A stretch of 64,000 nucleotides of DNA from Acanthochlamys bracteata. Taxonomy: Eukaryota > Streptophyta > Magnoliopsida > Pandanales > Velloziaceae. Under the pieces are notes generated by a model. It searched no databases and was not told the origin of the DNA. It was given only the letters and a program-made list of their open reading frames with translations. The DNA is taken from the NCBI GenBank assembly GCA_019914995.1, contig CM034132.1, positions 684,501-748,500 on the forward strand, read 5' to 3'. The translations under genes and the position numbers were made by a program. Positions 1-11,635 of this stretch are shown piece by piece; position 1 is the first letter of the stretch, and every line of letters starts with the position of its first letter.

Positions 1-3000
1 CGAACCAGCTCAGGCACTTCTGTTTCATCTGGCAGGACTGCAGTCACTCCATTCCAGCAGCAAAGGGCAACTTCAATTACAGCTGGCAAGACTTCAATCA
101 GTTCAAATAGTGCCCTTATGCAAAATTTTCAGCCCAAGGCTTCATCCTTATCAAAAGCAGACATCAATAGTAGGCGCACAAAAGGATTGTGCTTCTACTG
201 CGATGATAAATACGAGCGTGGCCACCGGTGCACTACTCGATTATATTCCATCTCTGTCAGTGCATTTAAGGAAGAAGAAGAAGAGGATGAGGCTGCAACC
301 GAAGGAGAAGAGCCATTCGAGGATGCAACCCTATCCCTTAACGCCATGAACGGATTGATAGGTCCTCAAACTCTTCGCATTATCGGCAAAATAATGAAAC
401 AAGAGGTCTTTGTCTTGATTGACTCAGGGAGCACACATAATTTTATATCCGATCATTTAGCTAAACACTTGCGACTAGCTTTTGAAATAGTTCGACCCCT
501 AAAGGTAGAACTGGCGGATGGAAGACCTCACTCGGTGGAAGTCATCCATAGGCAAATTCCTCTAGTATCGCAGGGAGTTGAGATATTGGTGGATGCTTAT
601 CCATTTCCCCTAGGAGGCATGGATTTAGTCTTGGAAATTCAATGGCTTGAGAGTTTGGGGAAGGTTGTAAGTGACTGGCACAAATAAAAAATGCAGTTTT
701 TTATTAAGGGATAGGAGGTGGTGTTGCAAGGAGTTCGAGAAGGAAGAGTTTCACAGCTAACCAGTCTATGGTCCAAAATGACACTTTGTTCTATAAGACT
801 GATGGCAGTAGAGCAGACATCAATCCAGGAAGACAGCAGCAACAGCTCTAAAGAGCTGCCCACTGAACTACAGAAGGTCCTTGACCAGTATGCAACTATC
901 TTCAAACCTGTACCAGGGCTGCCACCTAAGAGAGCCCACGATCATAGCATACCCCTATTGCCTGGAGCCGCACCAGCTAACATCAGGCCCTATAGGTACC
1001 CATATATCCAGAAAACTGAGATTGAATGGGCAGTGGAAGAAATGCTGTCCTAGGGGATCATTCGCCTAAGTAGTTCCACATTTTCCTCACCAGTCCTACT
1101 TGTTAAGAAAAAAGATGGATCTTGGAGATTTTGTGTGGATTATCGAACACTTAATGAGATAACCATTAAGGATAAATTTCCAATTCCCGTAATTGATGAG
1201 CTCTTGGATGAACTACATGGAGCAAGGGTCTTTTCTAAGTTAGATTTGAAATCCGGGTACCATCAAATAAGAGTGAAGGAAAGTGATGTCCACAAGACTG
1301 CATTTAGGACACATGATGGCCATTATGAATTCACGGTGATGCCCTTCGGTTTGACAAACGCACCAGCCACTTTCCAGTCACTAATGAATAAGGTTTTTCG
1401 ACCCTATCTTCGAAAATTCGTGCTTGTTTTCTTTGATGATATTCTTGTGTATAGTAGGTCCTAGAAGGAACATCTGGAGCATCTAACTTCTGTTTTCAAG
1501 ATGTTACTGAAACAAAAACTTTATGCAAATCTTTCCAAGTGCACTTTTGGTGCAAGGAATTAGAATACCTTGCCCACATTATTTCTGCTCAAGGAATTGC
1601 TGCTGATCCCTCCAAGATAATAACCATGACTCAGTGGCGATGCCGCTACTATCTCTCGAGCTCGAGGATTTCGGGTCTCACCGGCTATTATCGAAGATTT
1701 GTTAAGAACTACGGATCCATAGCTGCTCCGTTAACTGAATTATTGAAGAAAGAAGCCTTTCAGTGGACAGCGGAGGCAGACCAAGCATTCCAACTACTCA
1801 AGAAGACCATGACTGCAACACCCGTGCTAGCTCTCCTGATTTTCAAGCACCTTTCACAGTGGAGACAGATGCTTCCAGTAAGGGAATAGGAGCCGTGCTA
1901 ACCCAAAGATAATGGACCAATAGCTTTCTTTAGTAAGGTACTTTCCTCCACTTCATTAGCTAAGTCTACATATGAGAAAGAGCTAATGGCATTGGTCTTA
2001 GCTGTCCAAAAATAGAGACCCTATCTTATTGGACAACGATTTACAATAAGACCGATCATCTAAGCTTGAAATATCTACTAGAGCAACGTCTAAACACGCC
2101 TGATCAACATAAATGGCTTGTGAAGTTGCTAGGTTATGATTATCAAATTGTGTACCGATCCGGGGCACAAAATGTTATGGCGATGCTCTCTCTCGTAAAA
2201 CCGGATGCTTCTTTGGCGCCCTTCGCTACGATACAACCTACCTTCTGGGATGATCTTCGATTAGCACAGGAGAAGGATTCCGCATTGGCAGAGATGATCC
2301 AGACCGCAAGAGAGGGGTCTCAACCTGAGTGGAGACTGTCAAGTGGAATCCTGCTTTACAACAACCGAATACGGGTGCCCAATAACCCCTCTTTGCGTGC
2401 TCAACTATTGTATGAAGCACACAACTCTGCTGGAGGAGGTCATGGTGGAGAATTTCGTACCCTTAAGCGGTTGGCTCACCAATTTACATGGCGAGGAATA
2501 TCTCGGGATGTTAGAAACTATGTTGCGGCCGCTCAACTTGTGCTCGTCTTGAAATCGAAAGCTTAAAGCTCTGGCTTGATTTGCTTGACCCACGCCCATA
2601 CCAGAGACCATATAGACGATATTGCGATGGATTTTGTGGAAGGACTGCCTATGTCAGGAGGTAAGGATTCCGTCCTTGTTGTAGGTGATCAGTTATCTAA
2701 ATATGCCCATTTTATTGTATTAAGACACCCCTATACGGTTGCCGAGATTGCTAAAGTCTTCGCCAAACATATAGTAAGGCTCCATAGGTGTCCCACAACC
2801 ATTGTTTCGGATCGAGATCCACTGTTTTTGAGCACCTTCTGGAAGGAACTTCATCGAATACAGGGCACTTTCTTACATATGAGTACGGTATATCACCCAC
2901 AAACTGATGGACAATCGGAGATAGTAAATCGGGGATTGGAGACGTATTTGCGGTGTTTCGTGGGTGAGCATCCACGCAGATGGTACCATTGGCTGCATTG

Positions 3001-4047
3001 GGCCGAATTCTCTTATAATACGAGCACACACTCGGCTACGAAGACTCCCCCGCCAATCGTTGCTTTTCCAGGTGGTGACAAAAGAACAGACGAGTTGGGG
3101 ATGCAGCTACGGGAGCGTGACGAAATTTTAAGGGAGCTCCGACTTCATCTACATTATGCTCAAAATAGAATGAAGCAATTAGCCGATCAACATCGTAGGG
3201 AAAAGCACTATGCACCTGAAGACTGTGTTTTTCTCAAACTACGGCCGTATCGGCAGTCTTCTATGGCAGCATGACGACATCACAAATTAAGGTTCCGATA
3301 CTTTGGGCCCTTTGTGATAGATAAGGCAGTGGGGTCTGCAGCCTATAGGCTTATCTTACCGGCCACCTCCAAGATACATCCCGTCTTTCATGTCTCACAA
3401 CTTAAAGATGGCCGCCGAATTCCCCCTGAGAACTTCAGCAATGATCTTGCTTTACTTGACTTCGAGGACGAAGTCGATTTTCAAGGGGAGGGGAATGATG
3501 CAGGAGCCAAGAAAGATATGAAAAAAAAAACTGAGCTTGGTACTGAATCGGCACAACCAGGAGCTGAAGTTAGAAGATTGTCTCACCGGCATCGAAGGTC
3601 GGCAATCAACTGCCGGACTTGCCCAGGATGCCGGCAAGAAGGAGCATCCGGAAGGCGTCTGGCCTCTATGCTTGGTTGCTGCCTGGGCAGCAGTCAGCAA
3701 GACCAGCACGCCAAGGACACCATTTAAAGGGTGTCCTTGGCGCCAAAATAAGGCACCTAGGACACTTGATGGTGTCCTGAGTGCGGCATCCAGATTCAGG
3801 TAGAGAGCTTGAATTCAGCAATTGAGTCCAATAAAAACTCTTAGTCTTGTTGGTTGAGTCTAATAGAGACTTTTATGTTATAGTTGAAGTAATTAGGAGT
3901 TCTAATGTCGTTATAGTTTGAATAAATATAAAACTTTTTGAGTTATAAATAAAGAGGCATAGCCTAAGTAAGAGGCATGCAAGTTCATTCATAAATTTAA
4001 GTTTTAACTAGTTCTTAAATTTTAGTTTAGCTATTCAAGTTGTATCA
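1..4047 (+). mobile_element. Broken Ty3/gypsy LTR retrotransposon (right part)
   Basis: This is the fossil of a Ty3/gypsy (Metaviridae) element whose left end, including the 5' LTR, lies outside the window. Parts recognisable in order are a gag zinc-knuckle remnant near 190-235, an aspartic protease with the LIDSGSTHNF motif near 415-445, a reverse transcriptase with [13 protein letters not shown] and FFDDILVYS near 1130-1460, an RNase H region near 1700-2200, and an integrase region near 2600-3400 containing HPQTDGQSE and a C-terminal HPVFHVSQLK motif. The order protease-RT-RNase H-integrase is diagnostic of gypsy-type elements; the integrase tail suggests a chromovirus-like lineage, which is an inference. 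The coding region is broken in roughly half a dozen or more places, so the copy is dead and probably moderately old. Confidence 0.95.
3496..4047 (+). repeat. 3' LTR of the gypsy-type fossil
   Basis: A purine-rich tract at about 3483-3494 fits the polypurine tract that precedes a 3' LTR. The LTR would start with TG at about 3496 and end with CA at about 4046-4047, a length near 550 bp. A TATA-like stretch (TTATAAATAAAG) near 3942-3953 fits an LTR promoter. The right boundary is supported because in-frame PPR coding sequence begins immediately after it. The paired 5' LTR and the target-site duplication are not visible, so the ends are estimates. Confidence 0.65.
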
Positions 4048-4430
4048 GCACACTCTCTGCTTGTGCTTCGTCGGGTAATTTGGAAGTTGGAAAGAAGATT
4101 CACCACTCTATAAGCAAAAGGCTCAGTTTCAGAATCACTCTTACCAATGCGTTTGTTGGATATATATGCTAAGTGTAGATTTGGCTCAGAAGTACTTTGA
4201 TGATAAGCCTGCAAAAAATGTGATTTCTTGGACGACTATGGTTTCAGGTTATGCGAACTCCGGGAAGCTTGAAGAAGCTAGAAAATTTATTCAACCAATG
4301 CCCAACAGAAGATGTGATTCTTCGGACAGCTACGAAAATGGATATGTGCAGTAAAATTAGTGTGACGAGGCACTAGCAATGCAGATGATAAGGGATCAAG
4401 CTGATAAATTCGCCCTTGAATTTGTGTGGT
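4048..4430 (+). pseudogene. 3' remnant of a PPR (PLS-class) gene, cut by the retroelement
   Basis: Directly after the LTR, the frame starting at 4050 reads TLSACASSGNLEVGKKIHH and then an ITLTNAF stretch. This is the usual joint between an S and a P/L motif in plant PLS-type PPR proteins. A second frame from about 4166 continues with KNVISWTTMVSGYANSGKLEEA, and a third near 4360-4425 gives DEALAMQMIRDQADKFALE, again PPR-like. The frame changes twice and stops occur, so it is a pseudogene. No E or DYW domain follows. It resembles the intact PPR gene at 7952-10216 only at family level, so it is not a recent copy of it. The 5' part of the gene would lie left of the retroelement, outside this window. 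Confidence 0.8.
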
Positions 4431-4542
4431 GAATTATTATCGACGGAAGTTGAAATGTTGAAGCAAAGCAATCAGAAGAAGAAAATTGAAGAAAGAAGGA
4501 GACGGAAAAAGAAAAACAGAACCGGAATCTGCATCGGGGTTT

Positions 4543-4614
4543 TGAACCCGACGTGAATCGAACACGCAACCTTCTGATCTGGAGTCAGACGCGCTACCAT
4601 TGCGCCACGGATCC
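4543..4614 (-). tRNA. tRNA-Trp (anticodon CCA)
   Basis: The reverse complement folds as a 72-nt cloverleaf. The acceptor stem GGATCCG pairs with CGGGTTC, the anticodon stem TCTGA/TCAGA encloses the loop CTCCAGA with anticodon CCA, and the T-loop is TTCGATT. The discriminator base is A. There is no intron and no encoded CCA tail, as expected for a plant nuclear tRNA. A run of five T on the minus strand at 4512-4516, about 26 bp past the 3' end, fits a Pol III terminator. Confidence 0.97.
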
Positions 4615-4964
4615 GGTTGTTCTTAATGAACCCTTCCAAGTAATTAGGTCTGAAGGTTTCTTAATGAAACCTTCGGGTCCTAACTACTTCTAAATCCCAA
4701 ATCCCGCTTCACTCCATTTCCTCCCAACCATTACTTCAACCTGACAGATATTTCTGACCATTTCCATTTTTCCTTCCACTGACTCGAAATTAAATTCCAA
4801 AGCTTTGCTTGCTCCTTCCTAATAATTCAATCAAATATCTCTGCTTGTTTCTTCTTCTGCTCTCCCATTGCAATCTTCTCCAGATCAATTTTTTTCATCT
4901 AGTTAGACCGATTTAAGAAGAAAGAAATCGAAATCTTGATTTCAAAGCTTGGATCTTGCCGGCA
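4615..4964 (+). promoter_or_regulatory. Short promoter and 5' leader of the GFT1-like gene
   Basis: About 350 bp separate the tRNA gene from the transporter start. The stretch is pyrimidine-rich (TTCTTCT-type runs from about 4830), typical of a plant 5' leader. No clear TATA box was seen. A direct repeat of an AATGAAcCCTTC-like motif occurs at about 4625-4675. The Pol III tRNA gene and this Pol II gene diverge from the same short region. Confidence 0.4.
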
Positions 4965-6011
4965 ATGGCAGCACCAGATTCAACGAAGCAGCAGCAGTAC
5001 TACGCAACGAGCAGTCTCGTCGTTGGCTACGCTCTTTGTTCAAGCCTTCTCGCCGTGATCAACAAGTATGCTATCACCAGATTCAATTACCCTGGTCTTC
5101 TCACCGCTCTTCAGTACTTCACTTCCGCCGCCGGTGTTTACGTTCTTGGAAAACTAGGGTTTCTTCACTATGATCCGTTCGTTTTCTCTACGGCGATCAG
5201 GTTTTTACCCGCTGCCGTTGTTTTCTTTCTCGCGATTTTTACCAACACGAATCTGTTGCGGCACGCCAATGTTGACACGTTCATTGTTTTCCGGTCTTTG
5301 ACGCCATTGCTTGTTGCAGTGTCTGATACTTTCTTTAGAAAACAACCTTGTCCTTCAAAGTTGACATTTTTGTCACTCGTTGTTATATTTGGTGGTGCCC
5401 TTGGGTATGTGATGACGGATTCGGCGTTCACAATGACGGCGTATTCGTGGGCTGTTGCTTATTTGATCACGATTACTACGGAGATGGTTTATATCAAGCA
5501 TATGGTGACCAACTTGGGATTGAATACTTGGGGGTTTGTGTTGTACAATAATTTGTTGTCCTTGATGTTGTCGCCGGTTTTCTGGCTTTTGACCGGGGAG
5601 TATGCTGATGTTATTGCTGCTTTGAGAGAGAGATCGGGAGATTGGTTTGAGAAAGGCGCATTCTTTGCTGTGTCTCTGTCTTGTGTTTTTGGATTGCTGA
5701 TTAGTTTCTTTGGATTTGCTACAAGGAAAGCTATATCGGCGACAGCGTTTACTGTGACTGGGGTTGTCAATAAGTTTCTTACAGTTGCAATCAATGTGAT
5801 GATATGGGACAAGCATGCCAGCCCATTTGGATTGCTCTGCTTGCTGGTTACGCTTGCTGGTGGTGTTCTTTATCAACAATCAGTGACTGCAAAGGGACCT
5901 ACTTCTACACAAAGTGAATTATCAGCTTGTAAGCAGGCCAGTGCTGCTTCTGGGGACTCTGATGAGGAGAAGAAAGGGTTGGTTTCTGCTGGCAAGTATT
6001 CAAATGTATGA
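4965..6011 (+). CDS. GFT1: Golgi GDP-fucose/GDP-sugar transporter (GONST4/GFT1 type)
   Basis: This single-exon gene encodes 348 residues. The family moves GDP-sugars into the Golgi lumen in exchange for GMP; Arabidopsis GFT1/GONST4 supplies GDP-fucose for fucosylation of cell-wall polysaccharides and glycans. The protein shows about ten hydrophobic segments and the NST/TPT fold. Two stretches match my memory of GFT1/GONST4: LFxNTNLLRHANVDTFIVFRS-like residues in the N-terminal half, and FTVTGVVNKFLTV. The GVVNK at residues 266-270 is the GDP-sugar binding motif G-x-(L/V)-N-K. The start is the ATG at 4965, because the upstream in-frame codons at 4956-4964 contain no ATG. The charged C-terminal tail is usual. 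Specificity for GDP-fucose over GDP-mannose (GONST3) is inferred from recalled similarity. Confidence 0.93.
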   Translation: MAAPDSTKQQQYYATSSLVVGYALCSSLLAVINKYAITRFNYPGLLTALQYFTSAAGVYVLGKLGFLHYDPFVFSTAIRFLPAAVVFFLAIFTNTNLLRHANVDTFIVFRSLTPLLVAVSDTFFRKQPCPSKLTFLSLVVIFGGALGYVMTDSAFTMTAYSWAVAYLITITTEMVYIKHMVTNLGLNTWGFVLYNNLLSLMLSPVFWLLTGEYADVIAALRERSGDWFEKGAFFAVSLSCVFGLLISFFGFATRKAISATAFTVTGVVNKFLTVAINVMIWDKHASPFGLLCLLVTLAGGVLYQQSVTAKGPTSTQSELSACKQASAASGDSDEEKKGLVSAGKYSNV

Positions 6012-7951
6012 CGGTGATGATGATAGCTTGATTGATAGGTAGATCTGCTACCAGCAAAGTCTTAAGGATCATTTAGTTAGGATATCACTTTGATATTGCT
6101 AGCAAAAGTGATATTGTGGTAGTTTATTTCACAATGTCACTGAGCCACCCTGTATTGGTTTTTTGGAAATTTGAGTAGTTTGACATTATGCTGATAGTTT
6201 TTCGTAGGCATCAACTCTTTATGTAGACTTGTTTCGTTATTAGTTCTTGGTAGAATGACAGCATATGCTTTTTAAGGTACCTGAACATAATGCTACAGAC
6301 TACTTAATGATGGCATTGGCCTTCAGCATGCATGATGACAAACTGTTAAGGCTGATTTGATAATGATCAGTTGGTTTATACACTCACAGTATTCATGTTA
6401 TTACAGTGTTGCTCTCCTTAACGAATTTGGTTCTTTTGCTAAACATGTTTGAAGCATCTATGCCTGTCATAAAGATGTGTCCTCTTATACGTTCCAGTTC
6501 CTCCTTGGCGTACAGTTCCCTTAATAATTGCATCTTTTCTTATAAGGTGTTTGGATATGCATCCTTCTTAGTTATTCTTTGTTCATTTAGTGAATTAAGT
6601 TTTAGTACCTTGTCTAACCTTTGTGAAGGCGTATCTTCTTAGTAAGGTTTTCTATCTGAACCTTACACTCGAATTTTCCATTTTAGAAAGGAAAACATGC
6701 TTCCAGGACGAATTTTGTCGTCCCTACTAAAACTTCCTAGCTAGAATATTTAGATACTAAATAAAGCATGTGATCCTCCTACGGACTTTTCATGTTAACA
6801 AAGTTCCTATATTTTAGTAGAAGCTGCAAACCAACAAGGTAGATTGTTTTGTTTTAAGTCGGAGTATCTGTTACACCTGCCCAACTTCTTGTTGTTTGGT
6901 TTTTTCCTATATGAAGGATGCTGATGGTAGAGTTTCCAATGGCTAGGTTTATTGTTTATGCACGATTCTATAGATCTTAAATAGTCGAAAATTTATTAAG
7001 GTTGTGCACTTCAAACTGTGTGAAGCTGATAGACTTCATGGTTCTATGATTTTGTGCTGAGTTGAAAATTCTCTCTTGAAATAATATATTGTGTGTTACT
7101 AATGGCTGTTCCAGTAAACCACCTGTTATTCTGTTAATATATACTGAAGTGCAGAACTCTTCTTGAACTAAGATGAGTCTAAGGTTAATTGCTTTGCATT
7201 TATTTTGGGGTTTTTTCACAACAAAATGATCATCTGCTTCCTGGTATTTGCAAGTAGGAATAATCTTGCATGAGGTGATCTTGTATAGGGTGGCTTCTTG
7301 CTACCTGCTATTAATTCTCATACCATAGTAGAGCTGGAAATTATGTTGCTCAACAACCTCTGTTATCCTCTATTTCAATTTTTTTTGTACACGAATGCTT
7401 CAAGTTTGCTAATACAAACATTGAATGTCGTTATATGCTTATTGATACAGCAAGCTTTATATGGTGCATTTTTTTCCATCAGTTCAGTGTGCCTTCTGCC
7501 TGATATTTATTTCATTATTGACCGTATTCTGTTCGGCGATTTGATGCCTGTATTTCAGGCCTAGTATCAGCTGTTGTCGAAACTTGTCAAAATATGGATG
7601 TTATTTGCTGTACAGTTGTTATAACTAGGTACTGTCTATGCAAAATTTAAGGGCACCTTGAATCAAATCTTACTGCTCAAGTGTTTGAAATGATTTTGTT
7701 GATATTGATACTACTAGTCTGATACTTTCAGTACTATGATAGACCTGTGTGTGATGCACTTAGCCGTTGTGCTTTTACAAGCAGGAGCATTTTTATCAAA
7801 TGGGTTTTCCTTATGAATGAATATAGTTGGATTCTGTGAGATAAATATTCTTAACATTCTTACACAAGATCAACAGGCTCCTGCTTCAGGTCTATATTTC
7901 ATGATCTATGTTAGTCTCAGGCATTTGTTCAGTTAACATGCACATTCAATA
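6012..7951. other. Spacer between convergent genes
   Basis: This 1.9-kb stretch holds the 3' ends of the convergent transporter and PPR genes. It is T-rich, with only short chance ORFs in all frames, none resembling a known protein. I see no RNA gene or clear repeat in it. Confidence 0.5.
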
Positions 7952-10216
7952 TCACCAAAATTCGTTACAAGAACATGTCCCGTTACGGAAATGGTGAAAC
8001 CGTGTTCTATCCCTTACAACAATCTCTCTATCATGCACTTCAGAAATGAATTTTATCGCATTATGACAATCTGGGCAAATCCTCAAGTTCTTCACAATCC
8101 TGATCGTCACACCTCTCCTTGAACTCAGCAGTCCAAATGCAATTGCCAACTTCTCGCTATGCCTGAAAACAGCATTTTCCTTCACTTCCTCTCCTAAAAT
8201 ACCTGATGTATTTGGCACATATCCAGCGAGGCCTATATCAGTACAAATCTCTTCCAACTTAGCATATATTGCATCAGACCTCGGGTGAGATTTATCACCA
8301 GCTACAAATTCATGAACGATTCCATCTAATTCTATCAGGCTACAACCTGGAATTTTTTTTAGTCCCCTCTCTGTCATCAACCGTTTGATATGCTTCGCTT
8401 CTCCCAATTTCCCGCAATTTGCATAAATGTTAGACAGTACTATATAAGCTGAGCTATCATCTGGCTCTAGTTCAACTAGACTCTTAGCTGCTAGCTCAGC
8501 AATATCAATATTGGTGTGCACTCTGCAAGCACTGAGGAGAGCTGTCCACACTGCAGAATTTGGTTCCATTGGCATGTTGTTTATTGTCTGCAGTGCTTCT
8601 TCAAGCTGCCCTGCTCGTGCCAGAAGATCGACTAAGCATCCATAATGTGTGACATTTGGCATGATACCATGTTCAGTAATCATACTAAAGAAATATCCCC
8701 TCCCTCGTTCGACCAAACCTGAATGAGTACAGGCGGAGAGGACTCCAACATATGTCACTTCATCCGGTTTCATTGAAGATTTAAGCATTTTTGAGTACAG
8801 AACCAGTGCTTCTTGTCCGTGCCCGTTCACAGCTAGGCCAGTGATCATAGTCGTCCAGCTGAACTTATTTTTTCTTTGCATCCTCTCGAATATCTGCATG
8901 GCCCTTTCTACACAACCACATTTTGAGTACATGTCGATCAAAGCATTCTCAACTGTAACATCTCTCTTGATCTTGCTTCGATCCATGTATGCTCGTATCC
9001 ATTCTCCTACACCTAGAGCTCCTACCTGTGCACAGGCAGTAAGCAAGCTTGCCATGGTAAATTCATCAGGCCTGATCTTTGCCGCTTGCATCTCTCTGAA
9101 TATCTCTAATGCCTCCTTGAATCGGTTCGCACTGACATAACCATTGATCATGGCAGTCCATGTGATCAGATCCTTATAGATCATCTCATCAAAGAGAGAA
9201 CGAGCTCGATCGACTTCACCTCCATTGGCGAATCCGATTACCATAGCCGTCCATGAAATCACATCTTTGTCTTTCATTCTTTCAAAGATTTTCCATGCAG
9301 TGTCAAGTTCCCCACAGGCGGCATACATATCAATCAAAGCATTTTGCAATGACAAACATATCTCTATTCCTTCATGATCACTTTCGATCATTTCATGAAC
9401 ACGTGTGCCAGATTCCAAATCTCTCAACTTCGTGCATGCTGGAATCACTGAAAGGTACGTGACTGAATTCGGCTTCACGTTCTTCTCACTCTCCATGCAC
9501 CTGAACAGCTTGACTGCTTCCTCATATTGTTTACTCTTGTTGTACCCAGACATCATAGCATTCCACATAACAACATCGTTCTTCAAACACCTATCGAACA
9601 GCTCCCGTGCAGTATCGACGTCGCCGCTAAGAGCATACATGTGAATCAAAGCACTCTGCACGAACGAATTTGAGCTAAGCCCAAACTTGAGCGCATGCAC
9701 ATGAAGCTCGTCGCCGCATTCAATAGCTGTTTCACGATTGAAAGCTTTAAGCAAGAATGGAAACGTGTAGTCGTTCGGTTCTATCCCTCTATTAAGCATT
9801 TCAAGATAGAGATTTACGGCAGAGTCCGGGCAGCTTTGATCAGAGTAAGCCTTGATCATGGTGTTGTAAAAAAGAACATTTGGTTGCGGTAATTCGTCGA
9901 ACAGTTGGCGGGCATATTCAATACCACCACGTTCAAGCGTACTGCACTGTGAAAGCAAACGCTGGTAAGTTGATTGAAGATTACCTGAACGGATCAGTTG
10001 AGCATGAAGTTGTTTGAATTCTTTGATTGTTCTACAGCTCTCAATCAATGGAACTAGTTGGTGATTGTTGTTAGAAGAAAAAGACGATAGAGGAGAAGAA
10101 GAAGCAACGGCGACAGCGGACATGCCGGAGAAAGACGGCGGAAAGAAAACAACTGTTAAAAATTGAGTCTTTTTCAGAGAATCAAAGAAGAGATATTTTT
10201 GGATGGAGTGTTGCAT
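7952..10216 (-). CDS. PLS-class PPR protein with E and DYW domains
   Basis: This intronless gene encodes 754 residues. Members of this family are organelle RNA-binding proteins; those with DYW domains carry the cytidine deaminase used in C-to-U RNA editing in plastids or mitochondria. From about residue 80, alternating P, L and S motifs are visible (for example DVISWTAMVIGFANGG and ENALIDMYSKCGCVERAM). They are followed by E motifs, the PG box KKIPGCSLIELDG, and a DYW domain. The deaminase signature is intact: HSE in FRHSEKLAIAFGLL and CPDCH about 30 residues on, then a C-x-C at the end. The final tripeptide is EFW rather than DYW. Another in-frame ATG at codon 32 could be used if the first 31 residues are not needed for targeting. 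The target RNA cannot be told from this reading. Confidence 0.93.
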   Translation of the reverse strand: MQHSIQKYLFFDSLKKTQFLTVVFFPPSFSGMSAVAVASSSPLSSFSSNNNHQLVPLIESCRTIKEFKQLHAQLIRSGNLQSTYQRLLSQCSTLERGGIEYARQLFDELPQPNVLFYNTMIKAYSDQSCPDSAVNLYLEMLNRGIEPNDYTFPFLLKAFNRETAIECGDELHVHALKFGLSSNSFVQSALIHMYALSGDVDTARELFDRCLKNDVVMWNAMMSGYNKSKQYEEAVKLFRCMESEKNVKPNSVTYLSVIPACTKLRDLESGTRVHEMIESDHEGIEICLSLQNALIDMYAACGELDTAWKIFERMKDKDVISWTAMVIGFANGGEVDRARSLFDEMIYKDLITWTAMINGYVSANRFKEALEIFREMQAAKIRPDEFTMASLLTACAQVGALGVGEWIRAYMDRSKIKRDVTVENALIDMYSKCGCVERAMQIFERMQRKNKFSWTTMITGLAVNGHGQEALVLYSKMLKSSMKPDEVTYVGVLSACTHSGLVERGRGYFFSMITEHGIMPNVTHYGCLVDLLARAGQLEEALQTINNMPMEPNSAVWTALLSACRVHTNIDIAELAAKSLVELEPDDSSAYIVLSNIYANCGKLGEAKHIKRLMTERGLKKIPGCSLIELDGIVHEFVAGDKSHPRSDAIYAKLEEICTDIGLAGYVPNTSGILGEEVKENAVFRHSEKLAIAFGLLSSRRGVTIRIVKNLRICPDCHNAIKFISEVHDREIVVRDRTRFHHFRNGTCSCNEFW

Positions 10217-10254
10217 ACAAGAATAGAGCTGCTGAATAATACGACTTGAAGAAG

Positions 10255-10440
10255 TGGCACTACTTTTAAAATAATTTTTTTAAAATAAAAATAATTTATT
10301 TTTTTATTTAAATAATGAATATCCGTTATAAAGAAGTTTTATTAAATAAAATCTTTTATATTTTTATATTTTTAAATAATTATTAAATATTTATAAATAT
10401 ATATTAAAAAATATAAATAAAAAATTGAAACTAATTTTGT
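10255..10440 (-). repeat. AT-rich MITE-like repeat, copy 1 (partial)
   Basis: This stretch shares the core ATTAAATATTTATAAATATATATT and runs of AAAATAA with the reverse complement of the copies at 38704-38924 and 42395-42620. Boundaries are approximate. Confidence 0.45.
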
Positions 10441-10799
10441 AGTAAATTAAGTCAAACAATGTCAATTTCAATAAACTCATTTCAGCCCAATACGACTCTC
10501 AGCCCAAGGCCTATGTATACACCAAATTGCTATTATCATGAGACCAGGTTTGTCACGTCAACCTCGATAAGATGTAAAATGTTCGGCTAAATGTTTTCAA
10601 TCATTTTTATTAAATTTTTTATTTTTAATAAATAATTTATAATATTTAAAAAATAGTTTTAAATTTAAAGCATTAGTTAATTTGAAGAGAGTTTGCTAAG
10701 TTGAGCCGTGAATAATTTATCCTACTAATAATTTCATATTAGAATGAATATATATGTATACAAATGCCGACCGCTTATTGATTATAAAGTAGCAACGGT

Positions 10800-10995
10800 T
10801 TTGGAGTATTTTTAAAATAATTTTTATTTTTGTGAAAAATAAGTTTTTATTTTTTATTTTTAAAAAATATATTAAACAATTTTATTACTAAAATTTTTTA
10901 TATTTTTAATTTTTAATAATTTTTAAATAATTTTTTAAATATTTATAAAAAATATATTTTAAAAAATATATAAAATTTATTTTGCCAAAACACAA
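10800..10995 (-). repeat. AT-rich MITE-like repeat, copy 2
   Basis: It has the same core as the other copies in reverse orientation (AAATATTTATAAAAAATATA) and ends with TTTTGCCAAAACAC, similar to the CCAAACGC-type ends of other copies. Confidence 0.5.
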
Positions 10996-11434
10996 TTTCT
11001 TACGCAGTACAAAGTGTAGAGCATTTGGAAGTACTTTTTTTAGTCGTTCCCAAACCACACTTTTATACTAATTTATTTTGAGCTGTAGAATTTGTTTTAA
11101 TTTCTGTAAAATAAATTTATACATTATAAAAAATATTATAATTTATAGAATTCTTATTATTTATTTAGTAATTTCAAAATAATTTCTTTAAGAAAAATCA
11201 TGTCTATCGTACGCATTATTAGACGGTTTACGACAAACCAGAACTGATTAACGGCGCCAATCTCTCCACGTCACCTATATCTTGTCTTATTATCACCAGC
11301 TTTTTCTTTGTACGTAACGACAATTGTTAGGATCTCACACGGCACATAACTCGATTCAAAGTGGGACTGCCTAAAATTCACAGCCGTATTTTGTCAAACG
11401 GTTCAAAAAATAAGAAAAGTATTTACACGATTGA

Positions 11435-11635
11435 GCGTACTTATAAAATAAAAGTTTTTAAAATAAAAAATATATTTATTTTTTTTACTTTTAAAAGAAT
11501 AATAAAAAAATTTTATTTCATAAAATTTTTTTATATTTTTTAAATTTTTAAATAAATTTTTATATATTTATAAAAAATATATTAAAAATAAAAAATAAAA
11601 AAATTGATAAATAAAGTTTGAAACGCTACGCCAAA
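11435..11635 (-). repeat. AT-rich MITE-like repeat, copy 3
   Basis: It carries the family core (TATATTTATAAAAAATATAT) and ends in GTTTGAAACGCTACGCCAAA. Compared as reverse complement, it matches copies at 38.7, 42.4 and 52.2 kb along most of its length. Confidence 0.5.

Noticed and set aside
4956-4964. Three extra codons before the transporter ATG
   Set aside because: The frame is open there but the codons include no ATG; the true start is 4965. The same reasoning moved the starts of the NPH3, GRAS, E-class PPR, HHO and PP2C genes.
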